This document shows, in pieces, positions 18,507 through 26,995 of a stretch of DNA of 64,000 nt. The stretch covers positions 186,001-250,000 of the forward strand of contig NZ_JAFBCV010000003.1 in the NCBI RefSeq assembly GCF_016907895.1, written 5' to 3'. The translations under genes and the position numbers were made by a program. This stretch comes from Shouchella xiaoxiensis (GTDB taxonomy: Bacteria; Bacillota; Bacilli; Bacillales; Bacillaceae_D). The notes under the pieces are model-generated. The model ran no database searches. It was given only the letters and a program-made list of their open reading frames with translations, and was not told the DNA's origin. Position 1 is the first letter of the stretch. Each line of letters begins with the position of its first letter.

Positions 18507-19436
18507 TTAAAAGAGGGTATTTATAAATTGTTTCTCTTCTTTGGAGAGTGATATGTCTACACTTTTAGCATTATCTAAAAGTTGTTCCGCTCGTTTAGCT
18601 CCAGGGATGAGTACATCAATCTCCGGTCTTTCTAGATACCAAGCTAGAACAATGTGAGCAATATCAACATTGTGTTTTTGTGCAATGGGGCGTAATTCAT
18701 TTACCTTATCGATATTTCGTTGAAACGTAGTCCCTTGGAAATGCTTCTGGTCATTACGTAAGTCGCCATCTGGAAAAGTAGTGTCTTTCGTATACTTTCC
18801 TGCTAATAGTCCTGACACCAAGGGGAAATAAGGGATGAAGGAAATGTTGTTTTCGCGCATGTATGGGAAAAGTTCTTCTTCAGCGCTGCGATCTAACAAG
18901 TGGTATTCTCCTTGATAAACATCAACATGCCCACTATGGTTTGCCTGTTTTAATTGTTCTAAGCTAAAGTTAGAAACACCAATTGAACGTATCTTTCCAG
19001 CTTTTTTTAATTCAACTAAAGCATCAATCGCTTCATCCTTACGTGTATCTTCATCTGGGAAGTGAATGTAAAATAAGTCGATGTAATCGGTCTGCAATCG
19101 ATGTAATGCCTCATGAACAGACTGAGTGAGAAAGGCAGGAGAATTATCAATTCCATATGAATCTCCTGATTTTCTATGTGCTGCTTTAGTAGCAATGACA
19201 ACTTCGTTACGATTAAATTCCCTGACAACTTCTCCAATTAATTGTTCAGAGCGCCCTTCGCCATAAATAAAAGCTGTATCAAGGAAATTCACGCCATTTT
19301 GCAGGCTTTTTCTAACTAATTCTTTCCCCACATTTTCATCTAAATTAGGGTAGAGGTTGTGACCACCAACTGCATTTGTACCTAATCCAATTGGAAATAC
19401 AGTCAAATCTGATTGACCAAGTTTTGCTGTCTTCAT
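18507..19436 (-). CDS. Aldo/keto reductase
   Basis: This is a 309-residue NADPH-dependent oxidoreductase with the AKR TIM barrel. Visible active-site parts are [14 protein letters not shown] (Asp and Tyr), IATKAA (Lys), DLFYIHFPD (His), and the cofactor region SGLLAGKYT followed by [14 protein letters not shown]. The closest general type is the IolS/YccK group of Bacillus. AAGGAGGAG precedes the start. It does not occur at this position in B. subtilis. The substrate is unknown. Confidence 0.88.
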   Translation of the reverse strand: MKTAKLGQSDLTVFPIGLGTNAVGGHNLYPNLDENVGKELVRKSLQNGVNFLDTAFIYGEGRSEQLIGEVVREFNRNEVVIATKAAHRKSGDSYGIDNSPAFLTQSVHEALHRLQTDYIDLFYIHFPDEDTRKDEAIDALVELKKAGKIRSIGVSNFSLEQLKQANHSGHVDVYQGEYHLLDRSAEEELFPYMRENNISFIPYFPLVSGLLAGKYTKDTTFPDGDLRNDQKHFQGTTFQRNIDKVNELRPIAQKHNVDIAHIVLAWYLERPEIDVLIPGAKRAEQLLDNAKSVDISLSKEEKQFINTLF

Positions 19437-19503
19437 CTAATCTCCTCCTTGTTCACGTTCATTATTATTAAATTCCCTTGACAACACAATTAAAACATTG
19501 TTT

Positions 19504-20442
19504 TTACTTAAATCTTTTTACTTGAGCGATTCTTTCCACGAACCTGGCAAACAAGTAAGCAAAAGGCAGAACGAGTAATGAGCACACAATATTATAAATC
19601 GTGCTTGCATGCGCTAGTTGCATGCTTGCTGTATCAGCTAATAGCGAGACAAAGTGAGCTAAAAAGGCAATGAGAGGGTAGAACAATAGAGCGCCGAGTA
19701 AATTCAACCAAATGTGTGCATGGGCAACAAGTCGTGCAGATTTACCAGCTCCAATACTGGCAATATAAGCGGTTAAACATGTGCCGATATTTGCTCCAAG
19801 CATGATTGCTACGCCAGATTCCATCGTTAATCCTTGGCCTTCGATAAAGCCCATCGCCATTCCGATGGTTGCAGTACTTGATTGTATAATGGTTGTAACA
19901 ATTGCCCCGACGGTAATCCCAGTAAGATGGTGGTGATTTGTCCATTCAAAAAATTGGTGCGTCAGCGGAAATGAACTTAAAGGAGCGGCAAGTGATTCAA
20001 ATCCATTCATAGCTAAAAAAATACAGCCTATTCCAAAAGAAACACAGCCTATTTTATAAAGCAGTGATTTTGAAAAAGCAAGACAAACAAGACCAACTAC
20101 AAGCAAAGGGATAGCGAGATCTGTCATCTTAAATGCAACTAATTCAAGCGTGAAACAAGAGCCGATGTTGGCACCGAGAATAACACCAATCGTTTGTCTG
20201 AATTGGATTAATCCTGCAGCAACTAAGCCAACAAGAAGAACCGTTACAACTGAACTGCTTTGAAATAAAGCCGTGATAAAAATACCAACAATCAGCCCTT
20301 TAAGTGGAGATGACGTTGCTTTTAATAAAAGGGCTTGCGCTTTGCTTGTACCAGTTTGAATTAATCCAGCACGCAATATATAAATTCCGAATAAAAATAA
20401 TGCTATAAAAACTGCAAGCAATGAAAACAATTCTTTGGCCAA
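19504..20442 (-). CDS. yqeW: Na/Pi cotransporter family protein (YqeW-like, no PhoU domain)
   Basis: This is an integral membrane protein of about 312 residues made of two related halves, each with the family's QSSS/QSST signature (ALFQSSSVVTVLL and IIQSSTATIGMA) and a GANIG motif (GVILGANIGSC, IMLGANIGTC). It probably carries phosphate with sodium. It lacks the C-terminal PhoU domain of the second family member at 58111. GAGGTGG abuts GTG 20451, so the TTG at 20442, six bases further on, is the better start. It is yqeW by position (after mtaB, before rpsU), here on the opposite strand. Confidence 0.82.
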   Translation of the reverse strand: MAKELFSLLAVFIALFLFGIYILRAGLIQTGTSKAQALLLKATSSPLKGLIVGIFITALFQSSSVVTVLLVGLVAAGLIQFRQTIGVILGANIGSCFTLELVAFKMTDLAIPLLVVGLVCLAFSKSLLYKIGCVSFGIGCIFLAMNGFESLAAPLSSFPLTHQFFEWTNHHHLTGITVGAIVTTIIQSSTATIGMAMGFIEGQGLTMESGVAIMLGANIGTCLTAYIASIGAGKSARLVAHAHIWLNLLGALLFYPLIAFLAHFVSLLADTASMQLAHASTIYNIVCSLLVLPFAYLFARFVERIAQVKRFK

Positions 20443-20532
20443 GTTTACCACCTCGTCCTACACTATATGGAGCTATGCAACTAGGCATTCCAATTTTTCT
20501 CTTTGATAGGTGAGGTTCTTTTTAACAAATAG

Positions 20533-20561
20533 TTGACCGAAGTCATTTGCTGTATTATAAT
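20533..20561 (+). promoter_or_regulatory. SigA promoter of rpsU-yqeY
   Basis: TTGACC, a 17-bp spacer and a perfect TATAAT. A hairpin ACGTGC/GCACGT follows in the leader (20570-20586). Confidence 0.8.
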
Positions 20562-20622
20562 TTACACAGACGTGCCATAAGCACGTATTGAGTTTGGTTG
20601 TTTTCGGAGGGAGGGAAATAGA

Positions 20623-20796
20623 ATGGCAGAAACTCGTGTTCGCAAAAACGAATCGATTGATGCTGCACTTCGTCGCTTTAAGAGATCGCTCTCTAAAGAA
20701 GGAACGTTAGCTGAGGTTAAAAAACGTAAGCACTTCGAAAAGCCAAGTGTGAAGCGTAAAAAGAAATCTGAAGCGGCTAGAAAACGCAAGTTCTAA
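20623..20796 (+). CDS. rpsU: 30S ribosomal protein S21
   Basis: This is a 57-residue, very basic protein starting [19 protein letters not shown] and ending EAARKRKF, typical of bS21, which sits near the anti-Shine-Dalgarno end of 16S rRNA. CGGAGGGAGG precedes ATG 20623. The gene is short and easily missed by length filters. rpsU followed by yqeY is the conserved Bacillus order, with 21 bp between them. Confidence 0.97.
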   Translation: MAETRVRKNESIDAALRRFKRSLSKEGTLAEVKKRKHFEKPSVKRKKKSEAARKRKF

Positions 20797-20817
20797 TTAT
20801 TGAGAGGGTGGTTTTAC

Positions 20818-21264
20818 TTGACTCTTCTTGAGAGGTTAAACCTAGATATGAAGACAGCCATGCGCAATAAAGAGAAAGATAAACTTTCTGTTATTCGCTT
20901 AGTAAAGTCTTCATTACAAAATGAGCAGATTAAGCTCGGGCGTGAACTTACTGAAGATGAGAGCATTACCGTTCTTAATCGAGAAGTTAAGCAGCGCAAA
21001 GAATCCCTCCATGAATTTAAACAAGCGAATCGTGAAGATTTGGCTTCGAAGCAAGAAAGTGATCTTTCTGTGCTCGAAGGATATATGCCACAGCAACTGA
21101 CGGAAGAAGAAGTTGAAGCAATTGTTAAAGAAACGATTACTGAGACAAGCGCTTCGTCAAAAGCTGATATGGGTAAAGTAATGAGTGCGATTATGCCAAA
21201 AGTAAAAGGCAAGGCCGATGGTGGTCTTGTTAATCAGTTGGTCATGAAGCATTTGTCAAATTAA
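20818..21264 (+). CDS. yqeY: YqeY family protein (GatB/YqeY domain)
   Basis: This is a 148-residue helical protein of the GatB/Yqey family, related to the tRNA-binding tail domain of GatB and thought to act near tRNA metabolism; the exact role is unknown. The sequence starts [20 protein letters not shown] and ends with the family's [16 protein letters not shown] stretch. The TTG at 20818 after GAGAGGGTGG gives the usual 148-residue length; an earlier ATG at 20800 would precede the ribosome binding site. Confidence 0.9.
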   Translation: MTLLERLNLDMKTAMRNKEKDKLSVIRLVKSSLQNEQIKLGRELTEDESITVLNREVKQRKESLHEFKQANREDLASKQESDLSVLEGYMPQQLTEEEVEAIVKETITETSASSKADMGKVMSAIMPKVKGKADGGLVNQLVMKHLSN

Positions 21265-21274
21265 GAAAAATGAT

Positions 21275-21304
21275 AAAACCTCTGCCTCGGCAGAGGTTTT
21301 TTGC
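21275..21304 (+). terminator. Terminator of rpsU-yqeY
   Basis: The stem AAAACCTCTGC/GCAGAGGTTTT is followed by T-rich sequence. Confidence 0.88.
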
Positions 21305-21353
21305 CGTTTTATTTGGATTTCGTGATCTGGCGTGATACTATTTTAATGAAAGG

Positions 21354-21381
21354 TGAAACTTATTTTATAAGTAACCGTATA
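21354..21381 (+). promoter_or_regulatory. SigW-type promoter of the NfeD-FloA operon
   Basis: TGAAAC, a 16-bp spacer and CGTATA match the SigW consensus (TGAAAC-N16-CGTA). The B. subtilis yqeZ-yqfA-yqfB operon is a known SigW target, which supports the call. Confidence 0.85.
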
Positions 21382-21426
21382 TACAATTAGCTACCATTAT
21401 CTGAAAAGGAGGGAGGGACGAAAAAA

Positions 21427-22764
21427 GTGGGTAAATGGATAAAAATAGCATTTTTAGCTTATTTGCTTGCCTTTTTACTTATACCTTTTCAAGTATTTGC
21501 AAATCAATCGACGAGCGCGAGTGAAACCATTTATGTGATACCTGTTGAGCAAACGGTCGAGCGAGGATTAGAAGCTTTTTTAGAACGTTCATTTAAAGAA
21601 GCTGAAGAAGAAAATGCTGATCACATTATCCTTGATATTGACACACCTGGTGGTGCTGTAGATGCCGCTGGATATATTGCTAATATTATCAATCGCACAG
21701 ATATTCCAGTTACTGCTTTTATAAACAGTGAGGCAATATCAGCTGGTGCGTATATTGCCTTAAATGCGGACCAAATTATTATGGTGCCGAATGGACAAAT
21801 AGGATCTGCAGGTGTCATTGATGGCTCGGGAAATGCTGCTGATGAAAAGGTGCAATCATTGTGGATAAGCAGAATGACGACTGCGGCGACTGAAAACGGA
21901 CCGGATGGCGGGCGGGATCCTGCTTATGCTGAAGCAATGGCAAATGCTTCTTTTGATGTGGATGGTTTTCCATCAGGTTATTTGACTTTAAATGCAGAAC
22001 AAGCGAAGGAAGTAGGCTACGCTGAATCGATTGAATCAAACTTAAATGACGTAATTTCGTTTTTAGGCTTTGATCCATCATCCGTAAATGTTGTTGATTC
22101 AGAAGTAAGTATTGCTGAACATATTGCACGATTTGTGACGAATCCAATTGTTATACCAATCTTACTTTCTGTTGGTAGTCTGGGTCTTATTTTAGAATTG
22201 TATTCTCCTGGCTTTGGAATTCCAGGCATTATGGGGATCTCTGCGCTTCTACTCTTCTTCTTCGGGCATATGGTTGCAGGCTTCGCTGGCTGGGAGTCGC
22301 TTATATTAGTTGTTGTTGGAGTGATATTGCTAGGAATTGAAATGATTGCTCCTGGGTTTGGGATATTTGGGCTTCTTGGTATCGGTTTAATTATTGCAGG
22401 TTTATTTATGGCATCGTTCTCTACAACAGTTATGGTCTTTTCTGTGGGGATAGCGCTATTTTTAACAATTGCAGCAGCAATTATTTTGTTTGTCTTCTTT
22501 GGAGATAAGGGACCTTGGAAACGCCTTGTTCTGCAAGCCCAAACAACAAGCGATGAAGGGTATGTAACAAATGAAACAGAAGTTGATTTAATTGGGCAAA
22601 CTGGAAAGGCTTTAAGTATCCTTCGACCAGCCGGAGTTGCTTTAATTAACGATAAGCGTCTTGACGTTGTTTCTGAAGGAAGCTATATTGAACAAGGAAG
22701 AATGGTCAAGGTTGTCTATACATCCGGTTCAAGGATTGTTGTTAGGGAGCTTGAGCAAACTTAA
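21427..22764 (+). CDS. yqeZ: Long NfeD-family membrane protein (ClpP-like protease domain)
   Basis: This is a 445-residue NfeD1 protein. A signal peptide (about residues 1-25) is followed by a ClpP-class serine-protease domain outside the membrane (LDIDTPGGAVDAA; SEAISAGAYIALNAD with the likely catalytic Ser). Four to five membrane segments (about 235-360) and a C-terminal OB-fold-like NfeD domain (IGQTGKALSILRPAGVALI) follow. NfeD proteins pair with flotillins in membrane microdomains. floA follows after 24 bp, and a SigW-type promoter precedes it. GTG 21427 is preceded by GGAGGGAGGG. Confidence 0.92.
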   Translation: MGKWIKIAFLAYLLAFLLIPFQVFANQSTSASETIYVIPVEQTVERGLEAFLERSFKEAEEENADHIILDIDTPGGAVDAAGYIANIINRTDIPVTAFINSEAISAGAYIALNADQIIMVPNGQIGSAGVIDGSGNAADEKVQSLWISRMTTAATENGPDGGRDPAYAEAMANASFDVDGFPSGYLTLNAEQAKEVGYAESIESNLNDVISFLGFDPSSVNVVDSEVSIAEHIARFVTNPIVIPILLSVGSLGLILELYSPGFGIPGIMGISALLLFFFGHMVAGFAGWESLILVVVGVILLGIEMIAPGFGIFGLLGIGLIIAGLFMASFSTTVMVFSVGIALFLTIAAAIILFVFFGDKGPWKRLVLQAQTTSDEGYVTNETEVDLIGQTGKALSILRPAGVALINDKRLDVVSEGSYIEQGRMVKVVYTSGSRIVVRELEQT

Positions 22765-22788
22765 ATTTTGAAAAGGGAGGAAAAGTAA

Positions 22789-23811
22789 ATGGACGATAAT
22801 ACGGTAATATTTACACTTATTATTATCGCAGCGGTAATTATATTACTCGCTATTTTATTCACATTTGTTCCAGTCGCTCTATGGATATCTGCAATTGCAG
22901 CTGGAGTGAAAATCGGGATTTTTGAATTAGTAGGGATGAGGTTAAGACGGGTTGTTCCTGCTCGCGTTGTTAACCCGCTTATTAAAGCGGTTAAAGCTGG
23001 GATTGACTTGGATACATCAAGACTAGAGGGTCATTATTTAGCTGGAGGTAACGTTGACCGAGTTGTAAACGCCCTTATCGCAGCACAGCGAGCGAACATT
23101 GAATTGACGTTTGAACGCGCAGCGGCAATTGATTTAGCTGGTCGTGACGTTCTTGAAGCTGTACAAATGAGTGTTAATCCTAAAGTAATCGAAACACCTT
23201 TTATTGCTGGTGTGGCGATGGACGGGATTGAAGTAAAAGCAAAAGCAAGAATTACGGTTCGTGCAAACATTGATCGCCTTGTTGGGGGTGCCGGTGAAGA
23301 CACGGTAATTGCCCGAGTTGGTGAAGGGATTGTATCGACAATTGGTTCACAAAAGGATCATAAAAAAGTTCTAGAGAATCCAGATATGATTTCTCAAACT
23401 GTATTATCTAAAGGCCTCGATTCAGGAACTGCTTTTGAAATTCTTTCAATCGATATTGCGGATATTGATATTGGTAAGAACATTGGAGCTGAACTTCAAA
23501 CGGATCAAGCTGAAGCAGATAAGAAAATTGCTCAAGCGAAAGCAGAAGAACGTCGTGCAATGGCTGTAGCGCAAGAACAAGAAATGAAAGCTCGCGTTGA
23601 GGAAATGCGCGCTAAAGTTGTTGAAGCGGAAGCTGAAGTACCGATGGCATTATCAGAAGCTTTACGTAATGGTCATATGGGTGTGATGGATTATATGAAT
23701 TACCAGAACGTAATGGCTGATACGGATATGAGAGATTCGATTAGCAAAGCGTCTGGTGGAGATGATAACCAATACCCGGATAATGACCCACGTAACCGCA
23801 ATAACAAATAA
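22789..23811 (+). CDS. floA: Flotillin-like protein FloA
   Basis: FloA organises membrane microdomains linked to secretion, signalling and cell-wall machinery. The 340 residues have a hydrophobic N-terminal hairpin or anchor (about 5-40), the SPFH-like YqfA domain ([53 protein letters not shown]), and a coiled-coil, Ala/Glu-rich region (about 240-300) with EA repeats. AAGGGAGGAA precedes ATG 22789. It is the second gene of the SigW-type operon and is yqfA in B. subtilis. Confidence 0.96.
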   Translation: MDDNTVIFTLIIIAAVIILLAILFTFVPVALWISAIAAGVKIGIFELVGMRLRRVVPARVVNPLIKAVKAGIDLDTSRLEGHYLAGGNVDRVVNALIAAQRANIELTFERAAAIDLAGRDVLEAVQMSVNPKVIETPFIAGVAMDGIEVKAKARITVRANIDRLVGGAGEDTVIARVGEGIVSTIGSQKDHKKVLENPDMISQTVLSKGLDSGTAFEILSIDIADIDIGKNIGAELQTDQAEADKKIAQAKAEERRAMAVAQEQEMKARVEEMRAKVVEAEAEVPMALSEALRNGHMGVMDYMNYQNVMADTDMRDSISKASGGDDNQYPDNDPRNRNNK

Positions 23812-23834
23812 GCTAGTCGCTAGGGGGTTAGCTC

Positions 23835-24395
23835 ATGTCAGATTTACTTTCGTTTTTACTTGCTAACCCACTTCTTCTAATCGTTGTAATTGGATTGTTG
23901 ATTAGTACATTCTCTCGGATGGCTCAATCTAAACAACCAGAAAGTGACTCTGAGGGGCCAGCGGAACAAAGGCAGCCTCAACAGCAGCGATCGAATCCTC
24001 AGCACCGAAATCGTCCTGTTGAAGCAAAACCTCAACAAAAAACAGCTGATGAGATTAAGTGGGAAGATTATTTTCCAACGGAAGCAGCACCACCTAATCA
24101 AACGCAGTCAACAGCACAAAATAAACAAAGCTCTGCTAATGGCGATCAAAGACAACAGGAGTTATATGAGCGCCAAAAGCAAGCTCGCGCAAAAGCGCGA
24201 GAGATAAAAGAGCAAGTTGATCTAAGTGCAATCTCAGACTTAACTGTAGAGAGAGATCGCTCGATTGATGGTCTTGATATGGACTTCAAGAATTTATCTG
24301 GGAAAAAAGCGATGCAGGCTGTTGTCTGGTCTGAAGTGCTTGGCCCGCCAAAGGGTCGGTCAGCTATTGGGAAATATCGTTCGAATAGGCGTTAG
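23835..24395 (+). CDS. Membrane-anchored protein of unknown function, third gene of the FloA operon
   Basis: This is a 186-residue protein with one N-terminal membrane segment (FLLANPLLLIVVIGLLIS). A long Gln/Pro/Ser/Asn-rich linker (about residues 30-110) and a charged helical region (YERQKQARAKAREIKEQV) follow. The compact C-terminus has AVVWSEVLGPPKGRSA, which looks conserved rather than low-complexity. It sits where B. subtilis has yqfB but is much longer, so I do not transfer the symbol. The start at 23835 follows TAGGGGG. Its place after NfeD and FloA suggests a microdomain partner; this is inference. Confidence 0.75.
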   Translation: MSDLLSFLLANPLLLIVVIGLLISTFSRMAQSKQPESDSEGPAEQRQPQQQRSNPQHRNRPVEAKPQQKTADEIKWEDYFPTEAAPPNQTQSTAQNKQSSANGDQRQQELYERQKQARAKAREIKEQVDLSAISDLTVERDRSIDGLDMDFKNLSGKKAMQAVVWSEVLGPPKGRSAIGKYRSNRR

Positions 24396-24406
24396 ATTAA
24401 ACGTTT

Positions 24407-24442
24407 AAAAAGCCGTAGTGCATGATGCACTACGGCTTTTTT
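24407..24442 (+). terminator. Terminator of the NfeD-FloA operon
   Basis: A 12-bp stem, AGCCGTAGTGCA/TGCACTACGGCT, with a TGA loop and T7 after. Confidence 0.92.
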
Positions 24443-24495
24443 TGTGCTAATTTCGACGTTGATTTCATAGGCTTAATAGGAGAGGGGGCCATTGA

Positions 24496-24789
24496 ATGAA
24501 TAAAATAGCAAACAGAATGAAGAGATGGATGACCAATCAGTTGCAATTGCCTGCTGATGTGGTGATGGACCTACCTCGTATTACAATGATAGGTCAACTG
24601 CATATTTATATAGAAAACCATCAAGGTGTGCTTCGTTTTTCGTCAAACGAATTAAGGTTGTTATTAAAGCACGGTCAGTTGTTAATTAAAGGAGAAGGCT
24701 TTATCCTAAAGACCATTTTACCCGAAGAGCTTCTACTTGAGGGAAAGATTAATCAGGTTTTATTTATTAATGAAAACGAGAATACGTAA
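24496..24789 (+). CDS. yqfC: Sporulation protein YqfC
   Basis: This is a 97-residue protein of the YqfC family, related to YabP, needed for sporulation in the mother cell with YqfD. It shows the family's DLPRITMIGQLHIYIENHQG and HGQLLIKGEGF segments. AGGAGAGGGGG precedes ATG 24496. A CATAGGCT at 24465-24472 resembles a SigE -10 element, but the -35 is not clear. It is followed at 14 bp by yqfD. Confidence 0.92.
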   Translation: MNKIANRMKRWMTNQLQLPADVVMDLPRITMIGQLHIYIENHQGVLRFSSNELRLLLKHGQLLIKGEGFILKTILPEELLLEGKINQVLFINENENT

Positions 24790-24803
24790 AGGAGGGATTT
24801 ACT

Positions 24804-25991
24804 TTGCGCAATGAGATGTCTAAATCTTTCAAAGGAAATGTAACAGTAGAGGCTGAGGGGAATTACCCAGAACAATTTGTTAATAAATGCGTGAAAGAAG
24901 GAGTGCAGATTTGGAATGTAGCCAAACTGGCAGACGGTGTTTTACAGTTTGATATCGCGTTAACTGATATCCCTAAAATGAGAAAGTTATTTAGGCAATC
25001 TGGTATGAAAATTCGTTTTAAGCAAAGGCGGGGCATTCCTTTTCTCATTAACCGTATGAAAATACGGGTTGGATTTGCTGTAGGAATGTTATTATTCATT
25101 GGAATCATTCTGTTTGCTTCAAACATGGTCTGGGGTCATACCATAAAAGGGGCAACCCCGCATGTTGAACAGAAGCTAAATGAAGTTATACAGGAAATTG
25201 GAATTGAAAAAGGTGCACTTGCTTTTCGGTTACCGAAACCGGACGAGATTCAAAGGATAGTAACGGATCGAATTTCAGAAGCTACATGGATTGGTGTGCG
25301 CAAAAAAGGGACGACCTATGAGTTTGAAGTTGTTGAGCAAGTAAGGCAGACTGAACCCGAGCGATTAAGCCCGAGACACTTAGTTGCTTCAAAAAAAGCG
25401 GTAATCCGCAAAATGTTTGTGGAAGATGGCAAAGCAGTTACAAGAACGAATGAAGTTGTAAACGAGGGTGATTTACTTGTATCGGGTTTTATCGGAGTGG
25501 AGGGAGAGGAACAAACAATTGCCGCAAAAGCTTCGATAATCGGGGAAATATGGTATACTTCAACTATATCTATGCCAATGGAGCAAACTTTTACAGCTTT
25601 GACTGGAGAGCAGAAAAATAAACGAATGATTACGTTTGGTGATGTTGAAATCCCTTATTGGAATTTTACCAAGCCAGATTATGCTGCTTATGAAACGTTC
25701 GAGAAAGAAACAAATCTTTCGCTTTTTGGCTATCGTTTGCCATTTCAATTCTCAATACTTGAACAGCGTGAAACATTTGCTTTCAAGCGTGCGTATACAA
25801 AAGAAGAGGCAATCGATGTGTTGAAGAAGCAAGCTAGAGAAGAATTAAAAGGAAAGCTGCCCGACGAAGCAGAAATAAAAACGGAACATATTTTGCAAGA
25901 AGTTGTTGAAAATGATACAGTTTCAATAAAGATACATTACCAAGTACTAGAAGAAATAGCTCAAGAAAAACCAATTATTCAAGGAGACTGA
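24804..25991 (+). CDS. yqfD: Sporulation membrane protein YqfD (SpoIV-like)
   Basis: This is a 395-residue sporulation protein with an N-terminal cytoplasmic part, one membrane segment (about residues 92-112, VGFAVGMLLFIGIILFASN) and a large extracytoplasmic domain. Such proteins act in the mother cell during spore development together with YqfC. The start is TTG 24804, eight bases after AAAGGAGGG. The stop lies 5 bp before the phoH start, so read-through to phoH is likely. Confidence 0.92.
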   Translation: MRNEMSKSFKGNVTVEAEGNYPEQFVNKCVKEGVQIWNVAKLADGVLQFDIALTDIPKMRKLFRQSGMKIRFKQRRGIPFLINRMKIRVGFAVGMLLFIGIILFASNMVWGHTIKGATPHVEQKLNEVIQEIGIEKGALAFRLPKPDEIQRIVTDRISEATWIGVRKKGTTYEFEVVEQVRQTEPERLSPRHLVASKKAVIRKMFVEDGKAVTRTNEVVNEGDLLVSGFIGVEGEEQTIAAKASIIGEIWYTSTISMPMEQTFTALTGEQKNKRMITFGDVEIPYWNFTKPDYAAYETFEKETNLSLFGYRLPFQFSILEQRETFAFKRAYTKEEAIDVLKKQAREELKGKLPDEAEIKTEHILQEVVENDTVSIKIHYQVLEEIAQEKPIIQGD

Positions 25992-25996
25992 GGCGA

Positions 25997-26962
25997 TTGT
26001 CTGAAACATCATTGATTCAACTTAGTTCGAAAGATGCTCGCATCACGCAAGCTCTTTACGGACCGAATGACCAACATTTAAAACGATTAGAAGAAGAGTT
26101 AGCCATTCAGTTAGTGACGCGAGGGGAAGACATATTGATTACGGGGGAAAAAGCTCAAATCGATAAGGCTGCCCGTGTTTTAAATACGCTTGCTCAAGTT
26201 GTAGAACAACATGTTCAAATAGCAGAGCGTGATGTTGTTTACGCTGTTCAATTAGAAAAAGAAGACAAGTTAGACGATTTAAATGATCTTTATGATGAGA
26301 AAGTTGCTACAACAATTAAAGGAAAGTTGATCAAAGCTAAAACCCTCGGTCAAAGACACTATATTACATTGATTAAAAAGAATGACATGGTCTTTGGTGT
26401 AGGGCCAGCAGGAACGGGAAAAACCTACTTGGCTGTTGTTATGGCTGTAACCGCATTAAAAGAAGGACATGTTCAGAGGATTGTTTTAACAAGACCGGCG
26501 GTTGAAGCTGGGGAAAGCCTTGGTTTTTTACCAGGCGACTTAAAAGAGAAAGTTGATCCATATCTGAGACCAATTTATGATGCACTTCACGATGTATTAG
26601 GCGTTGAACATACATCACGCTTGATGGAGCGTGGCACAATTGAGGTGGCGCCATTAGCATACATGCGTGGTCGTACATTAGATGATGCCTTCGTCATTTT
26701 GGATGAAGCTCAGAACACGACCGAAGAACAGATCAAAATGTTTGTTACTAGATTGGGATTTGGCTCAAAAATGGTCATTAATGGAGATTTAACTCAAGTT
26801 GATTTACCTAAAGGGAAACGATCGGGCTTGCAAAGTGCTGTAAGGCGATTAAATCATGTTCGGGGAATCGGTATTGTTTACTTACAATCCACCGACGTTG
26901 TCCGTCACGTGCTTGTCCAACGGATATTACAAGCGTATGAAGCAGAGGAAAAGGAGCAATAG
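25997..26962 (+). CDS. phoH: PhoH-family ATPase (PhoH-like NTPase)
   Basis: This is a 321-residue P-loop ATPase with an N-terminal KH-like region and a helicase-type ATPase core: Walker A GPAGTGKT (near residue 138) and Walker B ILDEAQNTTEEQ (near 235). The role is unproven; genomic linkage to ybeY suggests RNA or ribosome metabolism. The start is TTG 25997 with GGAG upstream. It follows the yqfC-yqfD pair and precedes pgpH, as in B. subtilis (yqfE). Confidence 0.95.
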   Translation: MSETSLIQLSSKDARITQALYGPNDQHLKRLEEELAIQLVTRGEDILITGEKAQIDKAARVLNTLAQVVEQHVQIAERDVVYAVQLEKEDKLDDLNDLYDEKVATTIKGKLIKAKTLGQRHYITLIKKNDMVFGVGPAGTGKTYLAVVMAVTALKEGHVQRIVLTRPAVEAGESLGFLPGDLKEKVDPYLRPIYDALHDVLGVEHTSRLMERGTIEVAPLAYMRGRTLDDAFVILDEAQNTTEEQIKMFVTRLGFGSKMVINGDLTQVDLPKGKRSGLQSAVRRLNHVRGIGIVYLQSTDVVRHVLVQRILQAYEAEEKEQ

Positions 26963-26995
26963 GGCTGTTGTGAAATTAAGGTGAGGTGACCACGT

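Noticed and set aside
16924-20451. The accessory stretch as a mobile island
   Set aside because: There is no integrase, transposase, flanking repeat or clear base-composition break; the genes look like ordinary lineage differences.
20562-20789. A minus-strand frame across rpsU
   Set aside because: It is antisense to the clear S21 gene.
24444-24475. SigE promoter of yqfC
   Set aside because: CATAGGCT is a reasonable -10 element, but no convincing -35 element is present.
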